64,000 nucleotides of DNA from Bacillaceae bacterium JMAK1 (GCA_012970285.1 JIBW01000003.1:496001-560000); one strand, 5' to 3'; shown: positions 1-8,834, counted from the first letter of the stretch. A program made the numbers and translations. The notes: generated by a model from the letters alone, not told the origin.

Positions 1-25
1 CTCTGCCGACGATCATGCTGTCCTT

Positions 26-232
26 CTAAGCCTCGTTGTCTTGTTTGCGTCTACGAAAGACTTCCATTAGCCATATGATTAAGAAAATTGCGCTAACAAA
101 TAAAGCGAAGGTTATGTTTTGAATCCAAGTAATATCACGATCTCTGAATACATCCAAAAGACTAAAGTAACTAATTAATGATGTTAGAAGTAAGATGACT
201 GTTAGAAATCTTCTAATGATGACTTTCTTAAT
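26..232 (-). CDS. Small two-helix membrane protein with an apparent ATT start
   Basis: This 68-codon reading frame has no ATG, GTG or TTG start in frame. Its first usable codon is ATT (230-232), seven bases after a triple AGGAGGAGG Shine-Dalgarno sequence (240-248). The product begins with a basic KKVIIRRF segment and has two hydrophobic stretches (roughly residues 8-22 and 38-56) separated by a charged FRDRD loop, ending in a basic, hydrophilic tail. It is probably an inner-membrane protein of unknown function. It is the last of four small membrane-protein genes on this strand; a further ATG with AGAAGGAC upstream lies at 14-16, suggesting that another gene follows off the left edge. The family is not recognised. 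The ATT start is inferred from Shine-Dalgarno spacing only. Confidence 0.55.
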   Translation of the reverse strand: MKKVIIRRFLTVILLLTSLISYFSLLDVFRDRDITWIQNITFALFVSAIFLIIWLMEVFRRRKQDNEA

Positions 233-356
233 ACAATTACCTCCTCCTGTTTTGAATGATCTTGTTCAATGATAAAGGTAATCAATCGATTTGAAAAGAT
301 ATTCCAGGAGAGTATGTCCCTTTATAACTAGGAAATTAAAAGAACTTATTCTCGTA

Positions 357-641
357 TTAATCTTGGTTTTCAGTTGAGTTGTTGTTGCTGTCTTTCAAAT
401 AACCATACAAAGTAAATGCATATAGAAATACACAGATGGCAGTTATGGTAATCGCAAAAATTGAACTTATATCTGACACTAAAATGAAAAGCCAAGATAA
501 AGGTATGAATGGCACAAGCAATAGATGAGCGCTTACAAATTTCACTGTTTTTTTAGGAAGTGAATGCTTAATGATGTTAGTGACGATTACATTACCTAGA
601 TTTAAACTTAAAATTGTTAATATTATTAATATATTCATCAT
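357..641 (-). CDS. Small hydrophobic membrane protein
   Basis: The predicted protein of 94 residues has three hydrophobic segments (about residues 2-22, 36-56 and 60-80) and a hydrophilic Asn/Glu-rich C-terminus. GGAGG lies five bases upstream of the first of two tandem ATG codons, so the start at 641 or 638 is well supported. No family is recognised and no catalytic motif is visible. It lies in a run of four similar small membrane-protein genes on the same strand, separated by gaps of 100-170 bases. Each has its own ribosome binding site, so they may be separately transcribed. Confidence 0.65.
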   Translation of the reverse strand: MMNILIILTILSLNLGNVIVTNIIKHSLPKKTVKFVSAHLLLVPFIPLSWLFILVSDISSIFAITITAICVFLYAFTLYGYLKDSNNNSTENQD

Positions 642-749
642 ATAGACCTCCAGATGTTAAAGGGTTCAGGTGAATCGCCTGTTATTCTCAGGTAGTTTAA
701 TTTTGTAAGGATAAACATAGACCTTTTGAAAAGGGTAAGTGGATAAGCA

Positions 750-944
750 TTACCTATAACCTCTTACACGTTTCACGATTAAGATCGCGATAGTCAAAGT
801 TACTATGCCTATAAAGGCTCTTACAAGAGTAGTACCCCAGTCTAATTCGGTTTGATTGCCGTTAGATGAGAATAAATATAAGGCTATTAATGCTATAAAG
901 AGAAGTATATTGATTGCAAGGAAAATTTTTTGATCTACACTCAT
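750..944 (-). CDS. Small two-helix membrane protein
   Basis: The 64-residue product starts MSVDQKIF and has two clear transmembrane segments (about residues 6-26 and 40-58) joined by a polar loop, ending in a basic KRVRGYR tail. AAGGAG eight bases upstream of the ATG fixes the start. The arrangement suggests a helical hairpin with the basic tail in the cytoplasm. The function is unknown and no homologous family is recognised. Confidence 0.65.
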   Translation of the reverse strand: MSVDQKIFLAINILLFIALIALYLFSSNGNQTELDWGTTLVRAFIGIVTLTIAILIVKRVRGYR

Positions 945-1113
945 GAGTAAAACTCCTTGAATAATGATCTAATTAATTGTTAGTCATAACCTAGAAACCT
1001 TGAATATTACCTCATTAATGCGCTTCCACATACAACTTCAAATACTGCTAGTTCGTTTTCTGTAGCAGCGTTCATAATAAAGGAAGAACTTCATGATTCA
1101 CACAAAATCTACC

Positions 1114-1365
1114 TCAATAAACAAAAATTTCTAAAATCCCAAGCAATAAATATACAACAAAGAATGCTCCATAAAGTATGGATAGTTTCTTATTCCCTTT
1201 TCTTATTTCTACAATCGTTAATCCGCTAAAAAAGAATAGAAACCCTACAAGATAATAATGACCCACACTGTTTGTAAACACTAATGAAAGAAAGGATGCA
1301 ACACATAAAACGAAAAACGTGGTGTAGCTTACGTTCGTAATGATCTTATTTACATCTTTTTGCAC
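1114..1365 (-). CDS. Small membrane protein with basic N-terminus
   Basis: The GTG at 1363-1365 is chosen as start because AAAGGGGG lies six bases upstream of it; an ATG 24 bases further upstream has no comparable site. The product (83 residues) begins VQKDVNKII and has three hydrophobic segments with short charged loops (RKGNKK between the second and third). It is the first gene of the group of four small membrane proteins on this strand. No family is recognised. Confidence 0.6.
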   Translation of the reverse strand: MQKDVNKIITNVSYTTFFVLCVASFLSLVFTNSVGHYYLVGFLFFFSGLTIVEIRKGNKKLSILYGAFFVVYLLLGILEIFVY

Positions 1366-1389
1366 GTGTTTCCCCCTTTGCGTAACCAT

Positions 1390-1659
1390 TCGAAAGGTTC
1401 ATAATAAGCGACAAACGAATACTGTTCAAGCAATAACCTTTCACGTTCGCGAGGCTCTACTATGCGATCTTCGAATAAAGAAATAAAAACGTTTTACCTA
1501 ACATCCATTTTCTGTTAAAAATAGACTATGCATTAAGAGAACAGCACAGGAATTATGTGAAGTTTGCGAAAGTGGTCGTTTATTTTTAAAGTTGAAAGTC
1601 GGGTTATACTACGTTTGATGAGCAATTGAATGAGTGAAGAAATGAGGGGTACGGTTTCG
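1390..1659. other. Divergent intergenic region before the osmolyte transporter
   Basis: This A+T-rich stretch separates the minus-strand small genes from the plus-strand transporter. It contains a TATACT hexamer (1605-1610) that could be a -10 box for the transporter, but no convincing -35 element at 17 bases was seen. No RNA gene or long inverted repeat was recognised. Confidence 0.3.
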
Positions 1660-2685
1660 GTGATTACATTTAATCAAGTGGACAAGTCGTTTACAGAAGA
1701 CAGAAAAGCAGTAAAGGGATTATCGTTTACGATCGAACGTGGTGAATTCTTCGTGTTAATTGGACCTAGCGGATGTGGCAAAACGACGACGCTTAAGATG
1801 ATTAACCGATTAGTTGATGCGTCAAGCGGTACGATTACGATCAATGGTTCAAATCATACAGACGTCAACATGCATGAATTGCGATGGAACATCGGTTACG
1901 TCTTGCAACAAATTGCGCTATTCCCTCATCTAACTGTTGCAGAGAATATTGCGGTCGTACCTGAGATGAAAAAGTGGAAACAAGACGATATACAAAAACG
2001 AGTGAATGAATTACTGGAACTTGTAGGTATGGACCCCGAGACATATCGTGATCGGCTTCCGGCTGATTTATCGGGTGGACAACAACAGCGGGTCGGGGTG
2101 GCAAGAGCGCTAGCAGGAGATCCAGACATTATCTTGATGGATGAGCCGTTTAGTGCCCTCGATCCACTCGTACGAGAACAATTACAAAAAGACATTAAGG
2201 CGTTACAACAAAGAATAAAAAAAACGATCGTGTTTGTCACGCATGATATGAACGAAGCGACCTTATTAGGAGATCGAATCGGCATGATGGAAGCAGGTGT
2301 TCTGTTGCAAGTAGGCACGGCAGATGAGCTGAAACGAAATCCAGCAACACCAGCGGTTGAAGCTTTTATCGGTCGATCCGTTGAACAGAAGAACCTGACG
2401 TTAAAAGAATTGTTAACGCCATCTGACAGGAGTGAATACATACGTAGTCATCGTGACGAGCAGCGAGTAACGGTGCAGTTTATCATTAATGAGAACGATG
2501 AATGGGTGACGACGTATGACGATCACAAACAATTAGATGCAATCATCCCAATTGATGCGTCAAGTTCCGTGAGGACCGCATTTGAAGTATTGGAAAATAG
2601 TCACCTTCCAGCTTTACCGGTCCAAGAGAATGGCAAGCTCATTGGAAGTGTCTCCTATAAAGATTTAGCTCGTGCTCTAGTATAG
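1660..2685 (+). CDS. opuBA: Osmoprotectant/choline ABC transporter ATP-binding protein (OpuBA/OpuCA type)
   Basis: This is the ATPase that powers uptake of a quaternary amine such as choline, glycine betaine or carnitine. Visible motifs are Walker A (GPSGCGKTT), Q-loop (YVLQQ), ABC signature (LSGGQQQR), Walker B (ILMDEPFSALD) and the switch histidine (THDMNEA). After the nucleotide-binding domain comes a C-terminal extension that ends in a CBS-like segment (LPALPVQENGKLIGSVSYKDL), as in OpuCA, where CBS modules sense ionic strength. GTG at 1660 is preferred because GAGGGG lies about ten bases upstream and it gives the family's usual VITFNQVDKSF start; ATG at 1630 is the longer alternative. 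The fused permease/binding protein follows 85 bases downstream. OpuBA and OpuCA cannot be told apart here. Confidence 0.9.
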   Translation: MITFNQVDKSFTEDRKAVKGLSFTIERGEFFVLIGPSGCGKTTTLKMINRLVDASSGTITINGSNHTDVNMHELRWNIGYVLQQIALFPHLTVAENIAVVPEMKKWKQDDIQKRVNELLELVGMDPETYRDRLPADLSGGQQQRVGVARALAGDPDIILMDEPFSALDPLVREQLQKDIKALQQRIKKTIVFVTHDMNEATLLGDRIGMMEAGVLLQVGTADELKRNPATPAVEAFIGRSVEQKNLTLKELLTPSDRSEYIRSHRDEQRVTVQFIINENDEWVTTYDDHKQLDAIIPIDASSSVRTAFEVLENSHLPALPVQENGKLIGSVSYKDLARALV

Positions 2686-2770
2686 CTGCGGTCAGAAAAA
2701 AAGATTACATGCACCCTCCTAGTGCAAGGAATAGAGGAATGCACAGTCAACTAGGAATGAATCGTGTTGA

Positions 2771-4333
2771 TTGTTGCAAAGCGATATGGCGAATTTTATG
2801 GAATCTTACGTTACACTGTTTCAAGAACGATCGGATTTACTATTTAACTCCTTTTGGGAGCACCTGCAACTTTCACTCGTTTCGTTATTAATTGCAGTTG
2901 CAATCGCGTTACCGATAGGAATTTTATTAACGAGGTACAATCGCTATTCTGAGTGGATTATCGGGTTTGCGGCGGTGTTACAGACGATTCCATCGCTTGC
3001 TTTACTCGGTTTTCTCGTTTTATTTGTTGGAATTGGGACGACACCAGCAATTATTGCTTTGACGGCGTACGCATTATTACCGATCTTGAGAAATACGTAC
3101 ACTGGAATTCGAGAAGTTAATCCAGCCATTGTTGAAGCGGCAAGAGGGATGGGGATGAATTCTTATCGTAGCTTAATGAAAATAGAACTACCCCTAGCAA
3201 TGCCAACAATTATGGCAGGAATCCGTACGTCAATGGTGTTAATTGTCGGTACGGCAACGCTTGCGGCTCTCGTTGGTGGGGGTGGCCTCGGGCAAATCAT
3301 TATGACAGGGATTCAACGAACGAATAATGAATACATCTTGTTTGGTGCGCTTCCTGCTGCACTTCTAGCGATTGTGTTAGATGTTATTCTTCGTTTAACA
3401 GAACGAGGCACAAAAAGAAACCGACGTGCCTCATCTAAGCCAATCATTGCAGTTGTCGCCATCGCCCTTGTAATTGTGCTTATACAACCAGTCGTCTCAA
3501 TGTTTAAAGACGAACCTGATTTAGTCATTGGTGGGAAGTTAGGTCCGGAACCTCCAATCTTGGCGAATATGTATAAGCTATTAATCGAGGAAGAAACCGA
3601 CTTAAATGTAGAAGTTATTGCCCCTCTTGGAGCAACGAACGTAAATTTCAATGCGTTAATCGTTGGAGATGTTGATATTTATCCTGAATTTAGTGGAACA
3701 GTATTGGCCGACCTACTAAATGAGGAAGAGTTTAGTTATGACGAAGAAGAGTCGTATCAAGAAGCACGAGACGGAATCTACGAGGAGTATGGCTTTCATT
3801 TTTTAGAACCAATGGGTTTTCAGAATACGTATGCCTTAGCGATGCCAAGGGAGCTCGCTGAAGAACTAGAAGTAAGTACGATTTCTGACTTGATGCCTTA
3901 TACGAATGAGTTGAGTGTTGGTTTTACCTTTGAGTTTATGGATCGTGAAGACGGGTATGCAGGGTTTGAAGATGTATATGGGTTTAGCTTTTCAGATGTG
4001 ACGTCCATTGATGTGTCGACACGTTATCAAGCCATTAGTAACGGCAGCATTGAAATCAGTGATGTCTTCTCGACCGACCCACAACTTGTAGAGTATGACA
4101 TGGTCGTTTTGGAAGATGACGAAGATTTATTTCCGCCGTACCAAGCTGCACCTTTAGTGACGAACGTTGCACTCCAACAACATCCTGAAATCGAAGAGAT
4201 TTTAAATCAATTAGCAGGAATTGGGACGATAGAGGAAATTTCAGAGTTAAACTTCCGAGTCGATATTGAAGATGAAGATCCCGAAGAAGTCGCACGAGAT
4301 TTTTTAGTTGAACAAGGACTATTGGATAATTAA
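2771..4333 (+). CDS. opuBB: Fused permease and substrate-binding protein of the osmoprotectant ABC importer
   Basis: The 520-residue protein joins two parts normally encoded separately. Residues 1-215 form an OpuCB/ProW-type permease with several membrane helices and an EAA loop (EAARGMGMNS about 122-131, then PLAMPTIMAG). A further helix (about 223-243) leads into an extracellular OpuAC/OpuBC-type binding domain from about residue 248 (DLVIGGKLGPEPPILANMY). The layout resembles Listeria BilEB and Lactococcus BusAB. Because the binding domain is tethered to the permease, no lipoprotein signal is needed. The frame opens right after a stop, with tandem TTG codons at 2771 and 2774 and ATG at 2786; none has a strong ribosome binding site, so the start is uncertain. 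A strong terminator follows. Confidence 0.88.
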   Translation: MLQSDMANFMESYVTLFQERSDLLFNSFWEHLQLSLVSLLIAVAIALPIGILLTRYNRYSEWIIGFAAVLQTIPSLALLGFLVLFVGIGTTPAIIALTAYALLPILRNTYTGIREVNPAIVEAARGMGMNSYRSLMKIELPLAMPTIMAGIRTSMVLIVGTATLAALVGGGGLGQIIMTGIQRTNNEYILFGALPAALLAIVLDVILRLTERGTKRNRRASSKPIIAVVAIALVIVLIQPVVSMFKDEPDLVIGGKLGPEPPILANMYKLLIEEETDLNVEVIAPLGATNVNFNALIVGDVDIYPEFSGTVLADLLNEEEFSYDEEESYQEARDGIYEEYGFHFLEPMGFQNTYALAMPRELAEELEVSTISDLMPYTNELSVGFTFEFMDREDGYAGFEDVYGFSFSDVTSIDVSTRYQAISNGSIEISDVFSTDPQLVEYDMVVLEDDEDLFPPYQAAPLVTNVALQQHPEIEEILNQLAGIGTIEEISELNFRVDIEDEDPEEVARDFLVEQGLLDN

Positions 4334-4367
4334 AACATTAACTTTGTAAAGTATAAAACAACGCGAT

Positions 4368-4410
4368 AAAAGGAAAAGCCACCAGGTGAAAACTGGTGGC
4401 TTTTCCTTTT
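4368..4410 (+). terminator. Intrinsic terminator of the osmolyte transporter operon
   Basis: An 18-base perfect inverted repeat (4368-4385 and 4393-4410) with a seven-base loop ends in a T-rich arm (CTTTTCCTTTT). It lies 35 bases after the stop of the fused permease gene. Confidence 0.92.
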
Positions 4411-4625
4411 ATAACGCGCTTTTGAGGTGAAAGTTCAGAGTGAAGTCTAGGTCATAAAGTCTGTGTATTTAGACACTTTGATATTGTTGTATAGTTTAGA
4501 ATCTATTAACTTCGGCTTTATGATCACTTAACATCGATCATTTATAGTGAATTTATAGCAATTATAACAGAAATAATCAGCATTTATCAGAGAGTGAATA
4601 GGTGATGAGTAATTGGAGGTGATTC
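4411..4625. other. Intergenic region upstream of the phosphoesterase
   Basis: These bases hold no gene. They are A+T rich and probably contain the promoter for the leader ORF and phosphoesterase, but no confident -35/-10 pair was identified. Confidence 0.3.
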
Positions 4626-4682
4626 ATGGAGGTCTTACAAAGCGGTATGGAAAGTGTATCTTGTGACCAAATTTCTAATTAA
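4626..4682 (+). CDS. Possible 18-codon leader peptide upstream of the phosphoesterase
   Basis: ATG at 4626 has an excellent ribosome binding site (GGAGGT at 4615-4620, five bases away) and opens an 18-codon frame, MEVLQSGMESVSCDQISN, ending in TAA at 4680-4682. That is 20 bases before the start of the secreted phosphoesterase gene. A site this good on so short a frame suggests a translated leader that could couple or attenuate the next gene. No run of a single regulatory amino acid is present, and no competing hairpins were worked out. It may instead be a chance frame. Confidence 0.4.
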   Translation: MEVLQSGMESVSCDQISN

Positions 4683-4702
4683 CTTTGTAAGGAGGACTAG
4701 TA

Positions 4703-6676
4703 ATGAAAGTAAAAACTCGAGGTTTTCGCATCGCATCGATTTCAAGAAGGCCACAATGGGCAACGCGTGCAGGTTTTATGATGGTGGCGTTTGGAACGGC
4801 TGCAACGTTGATTGCAGCCTCAACATCTGAAGTGGTCGCAACTGAGCCGTTTGGTGCCACACAAGGAAGTTTCACAGATGAGTTGCAGAGACCGGCACTC
4901 ATGGATTTCAGTTCTGCACCAGAGGAGGTTCTTGAGGAAGACGATGAACTCTGGCAGTCGGAACAGGCGGGTCCCAATGCCTCTCCTTATCAGGCTTTCG
5001 AAATGGAGCATCCTGGGGAGCACACTCCGGTAAGGTGGAGCGGGAAGGTTGATCCAGAGCGTGACGTTTCCTTGTTAGCGTGGAATCATGAAAAAGAGCG
5101 TTGGGATCAATTACGAAGTGAATCAGGCTCCGCACCTGATAATACAGTATTGAAAGCCTATCTGTCTGAGGATTATCGTGATGTGAATGATGCTACACAC
5201 ATCGCCATTGTTGGTGAAGATTCATCGATGACGAGAACAGGCAACTGGAAACCTGACTCAAGCGGTGTTACAGACGATTTCCGTGATCCTGAAACGTATG
5301 ACTTCTCAATGGCTCACATCACAGATACTCAGTTTTTGGCAGAAGGAGCCGTTGATCCAGAACTTGATGAAGATGCCCAGGAACGTTTCGCTTCAGCCTA
5401 CAGGGATAAAATGAATTGGATTGTTGATAACCAAGATCAACGTAAGATCGCTTATGTGGCTCATACGGGAGACATTATCGAGAATTGGATGCTACTACCG
5501 CATCATTCAGAAGAACAGGCGCAAAAGGAATTCGGGTTTGCTTCGGATATGCAGGCAATCATTGATGAGGCTGGGATTCCGAACGGCATCCTCCCAGGTA
5601 ACCACGACAACGGTTGGGGTGCTTTTGGCAATGAGATGTTCAATGATTATTTCTCTCAAGAACGATACGAAGAAGCATCACAATCTTGGGAGAACGGTAC
5701 TTACGGCGGTCCTTGGCAAGAAGGAGATAACTCCGCTCATTACGACTTATTTGAAGTCGACGATCATGAATTCATCGCGGTTCACTTGCCATATGGTCAT
5801 ACGAACGCACAGAGGAACTGGGCAAATGAAGTGCTTGAGGCCTTTCCAAATCGTGATGCATTTTTGTTCACGCATTCCTATTTGAGAGCATCAAGTAGTG
5901 ATGATGCTTCAAAAGCGTCTGGAAACAGAGGCTACGGTGATAACAGTCATTTATTGAGAACACAGGTCGTCGAGCAAAATGACAACATCGTTATGGTCTC
6001 TTCTGGTCACTATCATGGAACGGCTTGGAATCAGAACTTTAACGGCAACAACGGTCCAGTTTTTGAAATGTTAGCAGATTACCAGAACTATGAAGTCGAT
6101 GGCGAGCGCAACACAGGATTCATGCGGTTGTTGCAGTTTGATATCGATGCTGGTGAAGTTACCGTAAATACGTACTCACCGAAACTCGGTGAGTTCAATG
6201 CGACAGATTATGATACTGGAAATCGTAACTATCAAGCGGAAACGGACGAGTATACGGCTCCATTGTCATTGAGCACACGAGGAACGACTGTCATGACCGA
6301 CCAGATCCAACTTGGTGATGCCGATCAGTCGGTTGCTGAACCTCCAGAAAATGAACCTAAACCGATCCCATATGAGTCACCGAAAAGGGATGGAGACGAC
6401 GATCAGCAGATCGGACAATTGAACATCCGCCAACAAGATGACCTGACTGTGAAATCAGGCGAAGAAATCAGTCCAATTGATCTTTTCGTCAATGATGACG
6501 ATGCAGCCATAGAATTCGAAGGACTACCCGAAGGCATGGTCGGTGTTGCAGATAGCCGCACAATCTCAGGTGTTCCAACCAAACCGGGCACGCATGAAAT
6601 TACAGTGACAGCTTTCAACCAATTCGAAGTGGAAGAGACGATGAGCTTCTCGATTACGGTAGAAGAATCTAAGTGA
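4703..6676 (+). CDS. Secreted calcineurin-like metallophosphoesterase with C-terminal Ig-like domain
   Basis: The 657-residue protein should be exported and hydrolyse phosphate esters outside the cell; the substrate is unknown. An N-terminal basic region and hydrophobic core (residues 22-40) followed by STSEVVATE looks like a signal peptide with cleavage near 47. Metal-binding motifs of the calcineurin-like fold are DTQ (208-210, Gln where many have His), GDIIEN (256-261), GNHD (299-302), FTHSY and GHYHG. Residues of about 575-655 form a putative-Ig repeat (LPEGMVGVADSRTISGVPT). The mature protein is rich in Asp and Glu, fitting a salt- or alkali-exposed enzyme. TAAGGAGG fixes the ATG. There is no wall-anchor motif, so it is probably released. 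A terminator follows. Confidence 0.88.
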   Translation: MKVKTRGFRIASISRRPQWATRAGFMMVAFGTAATLIAASTSEVVATEPFGATQGSFTDELQRPALMDFSSAPEEVLEEDDELWQSEQAGPNASPYQAFEMEHPGEHTPVRWSGKVDPERDVSLLAWNHEKERWDQLRSESGSAPDNTVLKAYLSEDYRDVNDATHIAIVGEDSSMTRTGNWKPDSSGVTDDFRDPETYDFSMAHITDTQFLAEGAVDPELDEDAQERFASAYRDKMNWIVDNQDQRKIAYVAHTGDIIENWMLLPHHSEEQAQKEFGFASDMQAIIDEAGIPNGILPGNHDNGWGAFGNEMFNDYFSQERYEEASQSWENGTYGGPWQEGDNSAHYDLFEVDDHEFIAVHLPYGHTNAQRNWANEVLEAFPNRDAFLFTHSYLRASSSDDASKASGNRGYGDNSHLLRTQVVEQNDNIVMVSSGHYHGTAWNQNFNGNNGPVFEMLADYQNYEVDGERNTGFMRLLQFDIDAGEVTVNTYSPKLGEFNATDYDTGNRNYQAETDEYTAPLSLSTRGTTVMTDQIQLGDADQSVAEPPENEPKPIPYESPKRDGDDDQQIGQLNIRQQDDLTVKSGEEISPIDLFVNDDDAAIEFEGLPEGMVGVADSRTISGVPTKPGTHEITVTAFNQFEVEETMSFSITVEESK

Positions 6677-6710
6677 TGGTTAATTGGTAAAGTTAAAAGG
6701 AGTTCCTTCT

Positions 6711-6741
6711 AAGCGATACGTTAATAGCGTATCGCTTTTTC
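6711..6741 (+). terminator. Intrinsic terminator after the phosphoesterase
   Basis: A perfect 10-bp stem (AAGCGATACG with CGTATCGCTT, loop of seven) runs into a T-tract. It lies 34 bases after the phosphoesterase stop. Confidence 0.92.
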
Positions 6742-6821
6742 TAATTTGTAGAGTGTTAGGGTATTAAACTGTAGAAGGAAATGTTTTATAGAAAGCGAAT
6801 AATCAACGAAGGAGAGATACG

Positions 6822-7373
6822 ATGAATAAAAAAATTATATGGAAAAATTTAGAGGCATTCGGTTACGAGTATTTTGATTTGAGGATAGAAAAAGACATTA
6901 ATGCGATTGGAACAATCATTACTACCGTCGACGACGTTAAACCAATAGCAATGAAATACTGCATCCAACTAAATCAAAATTGGGTTACAACTGAAGTGAA
7001 TATAGAAATAGACAACCAAAATCGATTGAAAATACATAGCGATGGAAATGGGAATTGGTTTAATGAGGATGGAGCACCTTTAGAAAATCTTAGAGGAGCG
7101 ATTGATGTAGATTTTTCAGCAACCCCGTTTTCAAACACGTTACCAATCAATAGAGAGAGTTGGAATGTAGGTGATGAAAAGAAGTTTGAGATGGTGTATA
7201 TTACATTCCCTGAATTAGAAGTTATGAAGGTTAAGCAGAGTTATAAATATATAAAAACACTAGAAGGCAATCGTTACTATGATTATGAGTGTCGAGGTTA
7301 TCAAACAGAAATAAGAGTTGATCGAGATGGTTTTGTACTTGATTACCCTAACGTTTTTCAAAAGATCTATTAA
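6822..7373 (+). CDS. Putative glycolipid-binding family protein (DUF1089-like)
   Basis: The 183-residue cytoplasmic protein has the order of motifs I associate with the Pfam glycolipid-binding family (PF06475): an early W-E-x-F-G-Y-E stretch, a central G-N-W-F-N-E-D-G block, then LRGAIDVDFSATPFSNTLPI, and near the end VDRDGFVLDYPNVFQKIY. There is no signal peptide or membrane segment. The family is structurally a beta-barrel that may bind a lipid, but no reaction is known. GGAGAG lies before the ATG. It appears monocistronic, between a terminator and the hydrolase gene. Confidence 0.75.
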   Translation: MNKKIIWKNLEAFGYEYFDLRIEKDINAIGTIITTVDDVKPIAMKYCIQLNQNWVTTEVNIEIDNQNRLKIHSDGNGNWFNEDGAPLENLRGAIDVDFSATPFSNTLPINRESWNVGDEKKFEMVYITFPELEVMKVKQSYKYIKTLEGNRYYDYECRGYQTEIRVDRDGFVLDYPNVFQKIY

Positions 7374-7477
7374 AGTAAAGTGCGCAAGTAGAACGTTAAA
7401 AATTAGTATAAAGAGCTGAGTAGTGTCGATAAAATAGAAGGTTATCAATGATTTCAGAATGAAAAGGAGGGTCTTGC

Positions 7478-8329
7478 ATGTGGACTCAACAGCTGATCGA
7501 GACAGACAGGGGCGTCTTTGAAGTTTTCATAAAAGGGGATGGTGAGCCGTTAGCAGTAACCCATCATTATAGTGCTTTTAATGAACGTGGAAATGCATTT
7601 GCAAATCCGTTTACGGACGTCTATACAGTATACCTCATTAATCTTAGGGGTGCGGGTCAATCAGTAGAAGCTGAACATGAGCATGAATACAGTATGGAAG
7701 AGACCGTCATAGATTTAGAAGCACTTCGTGAGGTCTTAGGGTTTGTTCAATGGGCCTATGCAGGTCATTCTACTGGTGGGATGTTGGCGTTGAAGTATGC
7801 GATTAATCAGCCAGGTTCTTTAACGAAGATTATAGCAGGTGGGGCAGCAGCCAGTTATGAATATGGATCAGACTCGAGTTCCATTTACTGCCCAAAAAAT
7901 CCGAATTTCACTCGCATCGTAGAAATTATGGATCAACTAAACGATCCGACAACCCCAATTGAAACCCGTAAAAAACTGAATTACGAGTGGGCTTTGATGT
8001 CCTATTACTCAGAAGACAAGCTGCAAGATGCGATGACGAAACCGAATAGTGGTAAAACTGTCGGAGAACGGCTAGATTATTTTAGGAAAGTTGAATATCC
8101 TACCTATGATGTAAGGGAGAAGCTAAAAAATGTAACTGTACCTAGCTATATTTATGCCGGAAAATACGACGCTCAGTGTCCAATGAAATTCGGCATTGAG
8201 ATTGCTCAATTGATCCCAACGGCCTCGTTAACCATCTTTGAAGAAAGCAACCATAATCCTTTTTCGGAAGAAGAAGCGAAGTTTCAAGAGTTTGTGAATG
8301 GAACTGCTAAAGAAGTCCTTAATGGATAA
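7478..8329 (+). CDS. Alpha/beta hydrolase, prolyl-aminopeptidase-like
   Basis: The 283-residue enzyme has the alpha/beta-hydrolase fold. The nucleophile elbow is GHSTGG (Ser about residue 98), the acid is in GKYDAQCP and the catalytic His is in ESNHNPF. An early H-H-Y-S segment and N-L-R-G-A-G-Q-S match the oxyanion region of proline iminopeptidase and related esterases. There is no signal peptide, so it acts in the cytoplasm. The substrate cannot be named from sequence. AAAAGGAGGG upstream supports the ATG. There are no operon partners. Confidence 0.82.
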   Translation: MWTQQLIETDRGVFEVFIKGDGEPLAVTHHYSAFNERGNAFANPFTDVYTVYLINLRGAGQSVEAEHEHEYSMEETVIDLEALREVLGFVQWAYAGHSTGGMLALKYAINQPGSLTKIIAGGAAASYEYGSDSSSIYCPKNPNFTRIVEIMDQLNDPTTPIETRKKLNYEWALMSYYSEDKLQDAMTKPNSGKTVGERLDYFRKVEYPTYDVREKLKNVTVPSYIYAGKYDAQCPMKFGIEIAQLIPTASLTIFEESNHNPFSEEEAKFQEFVNGTAKEVLNG

Positions 8330-8627
8330 CGTACTTCGGAGCAAGCTCGTGTATGTGAGGATTTTGATCGTTTTATCTTTAAATTAAGTAGAAAGTTTAT
8401 GTAATAATTCAATTGGTGCTGCTTCTGAATTCCAGCTACATAAATTCCCTAATATATGGCGTCTAATTGAAAACTCTTTGATAGATGATCTCACAATTGG
8501 AATACAGAATGTAACGATATTTATAAAAATATTAAGCATCATGTATGAATCAATAAAGATAATTATTTGGTATGTTAGTAATAATAAAATAATCTAATAA
8601 TTCTGATATGGCAAGGGGTGAGAAGTA
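8330..8627. other. A+T-rich intergenic region
   Basis: Nearly 300 bases without a supported gene. The composition becomes more A+T rich towards 8600, where a promoter for the following DUF3311/SSS operon is expected. No strong hairpin, RNA gene or repeat was seen. Confidence 0.35.
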
Positions 8628-8834
8628 TTGAATGTACGCAAAATAATTATAATCTTAATAATTGGTGGTTTATTGATGCTTCAAAGTCCAATAATCTTAT
8701 TAGCGAATCGGATTGAACCAGTAATTTTAGGTTTACCTTTTTTTATTTTCTGGAATTTTCTTTGGTGGGCAATTTTAACTCTAGTGATGTACATCGCATA
8801 TAAATTAAATTGGGGTAATCACAAAACAGAGTAA
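8628..8834 (+). CDS. DUF3311-type small membrane protein, symporter partner
   Basis: The 68-residue protein has two transmembrane helices and the family signature around P-x-x-L-G-L-P-F-F-I-F-W-N-F-L-W-W. DUF3311 proteins are almost always encoded just upstream of a sodium:solute symporter, as here, and probably assist that carrier. The start is TTG at 8628, eight bases after AAGGGGTG. The symporter follows after only 12 bases. Nothing suggests it works independently. Confidence 0.82.
   Translation: MNVRKIIIILIIGGLLMLQSPIILLANRIEPVILGLPFFIFWNFLWWAILTLVMYIAYKLNWGNHKTE

Noticed and set aside
1865-2441. Two long minus-strand open frames opposite the ABC ATPase
   Set aside because: They are antisense shadows of a conserved gene with no ribosome sites.
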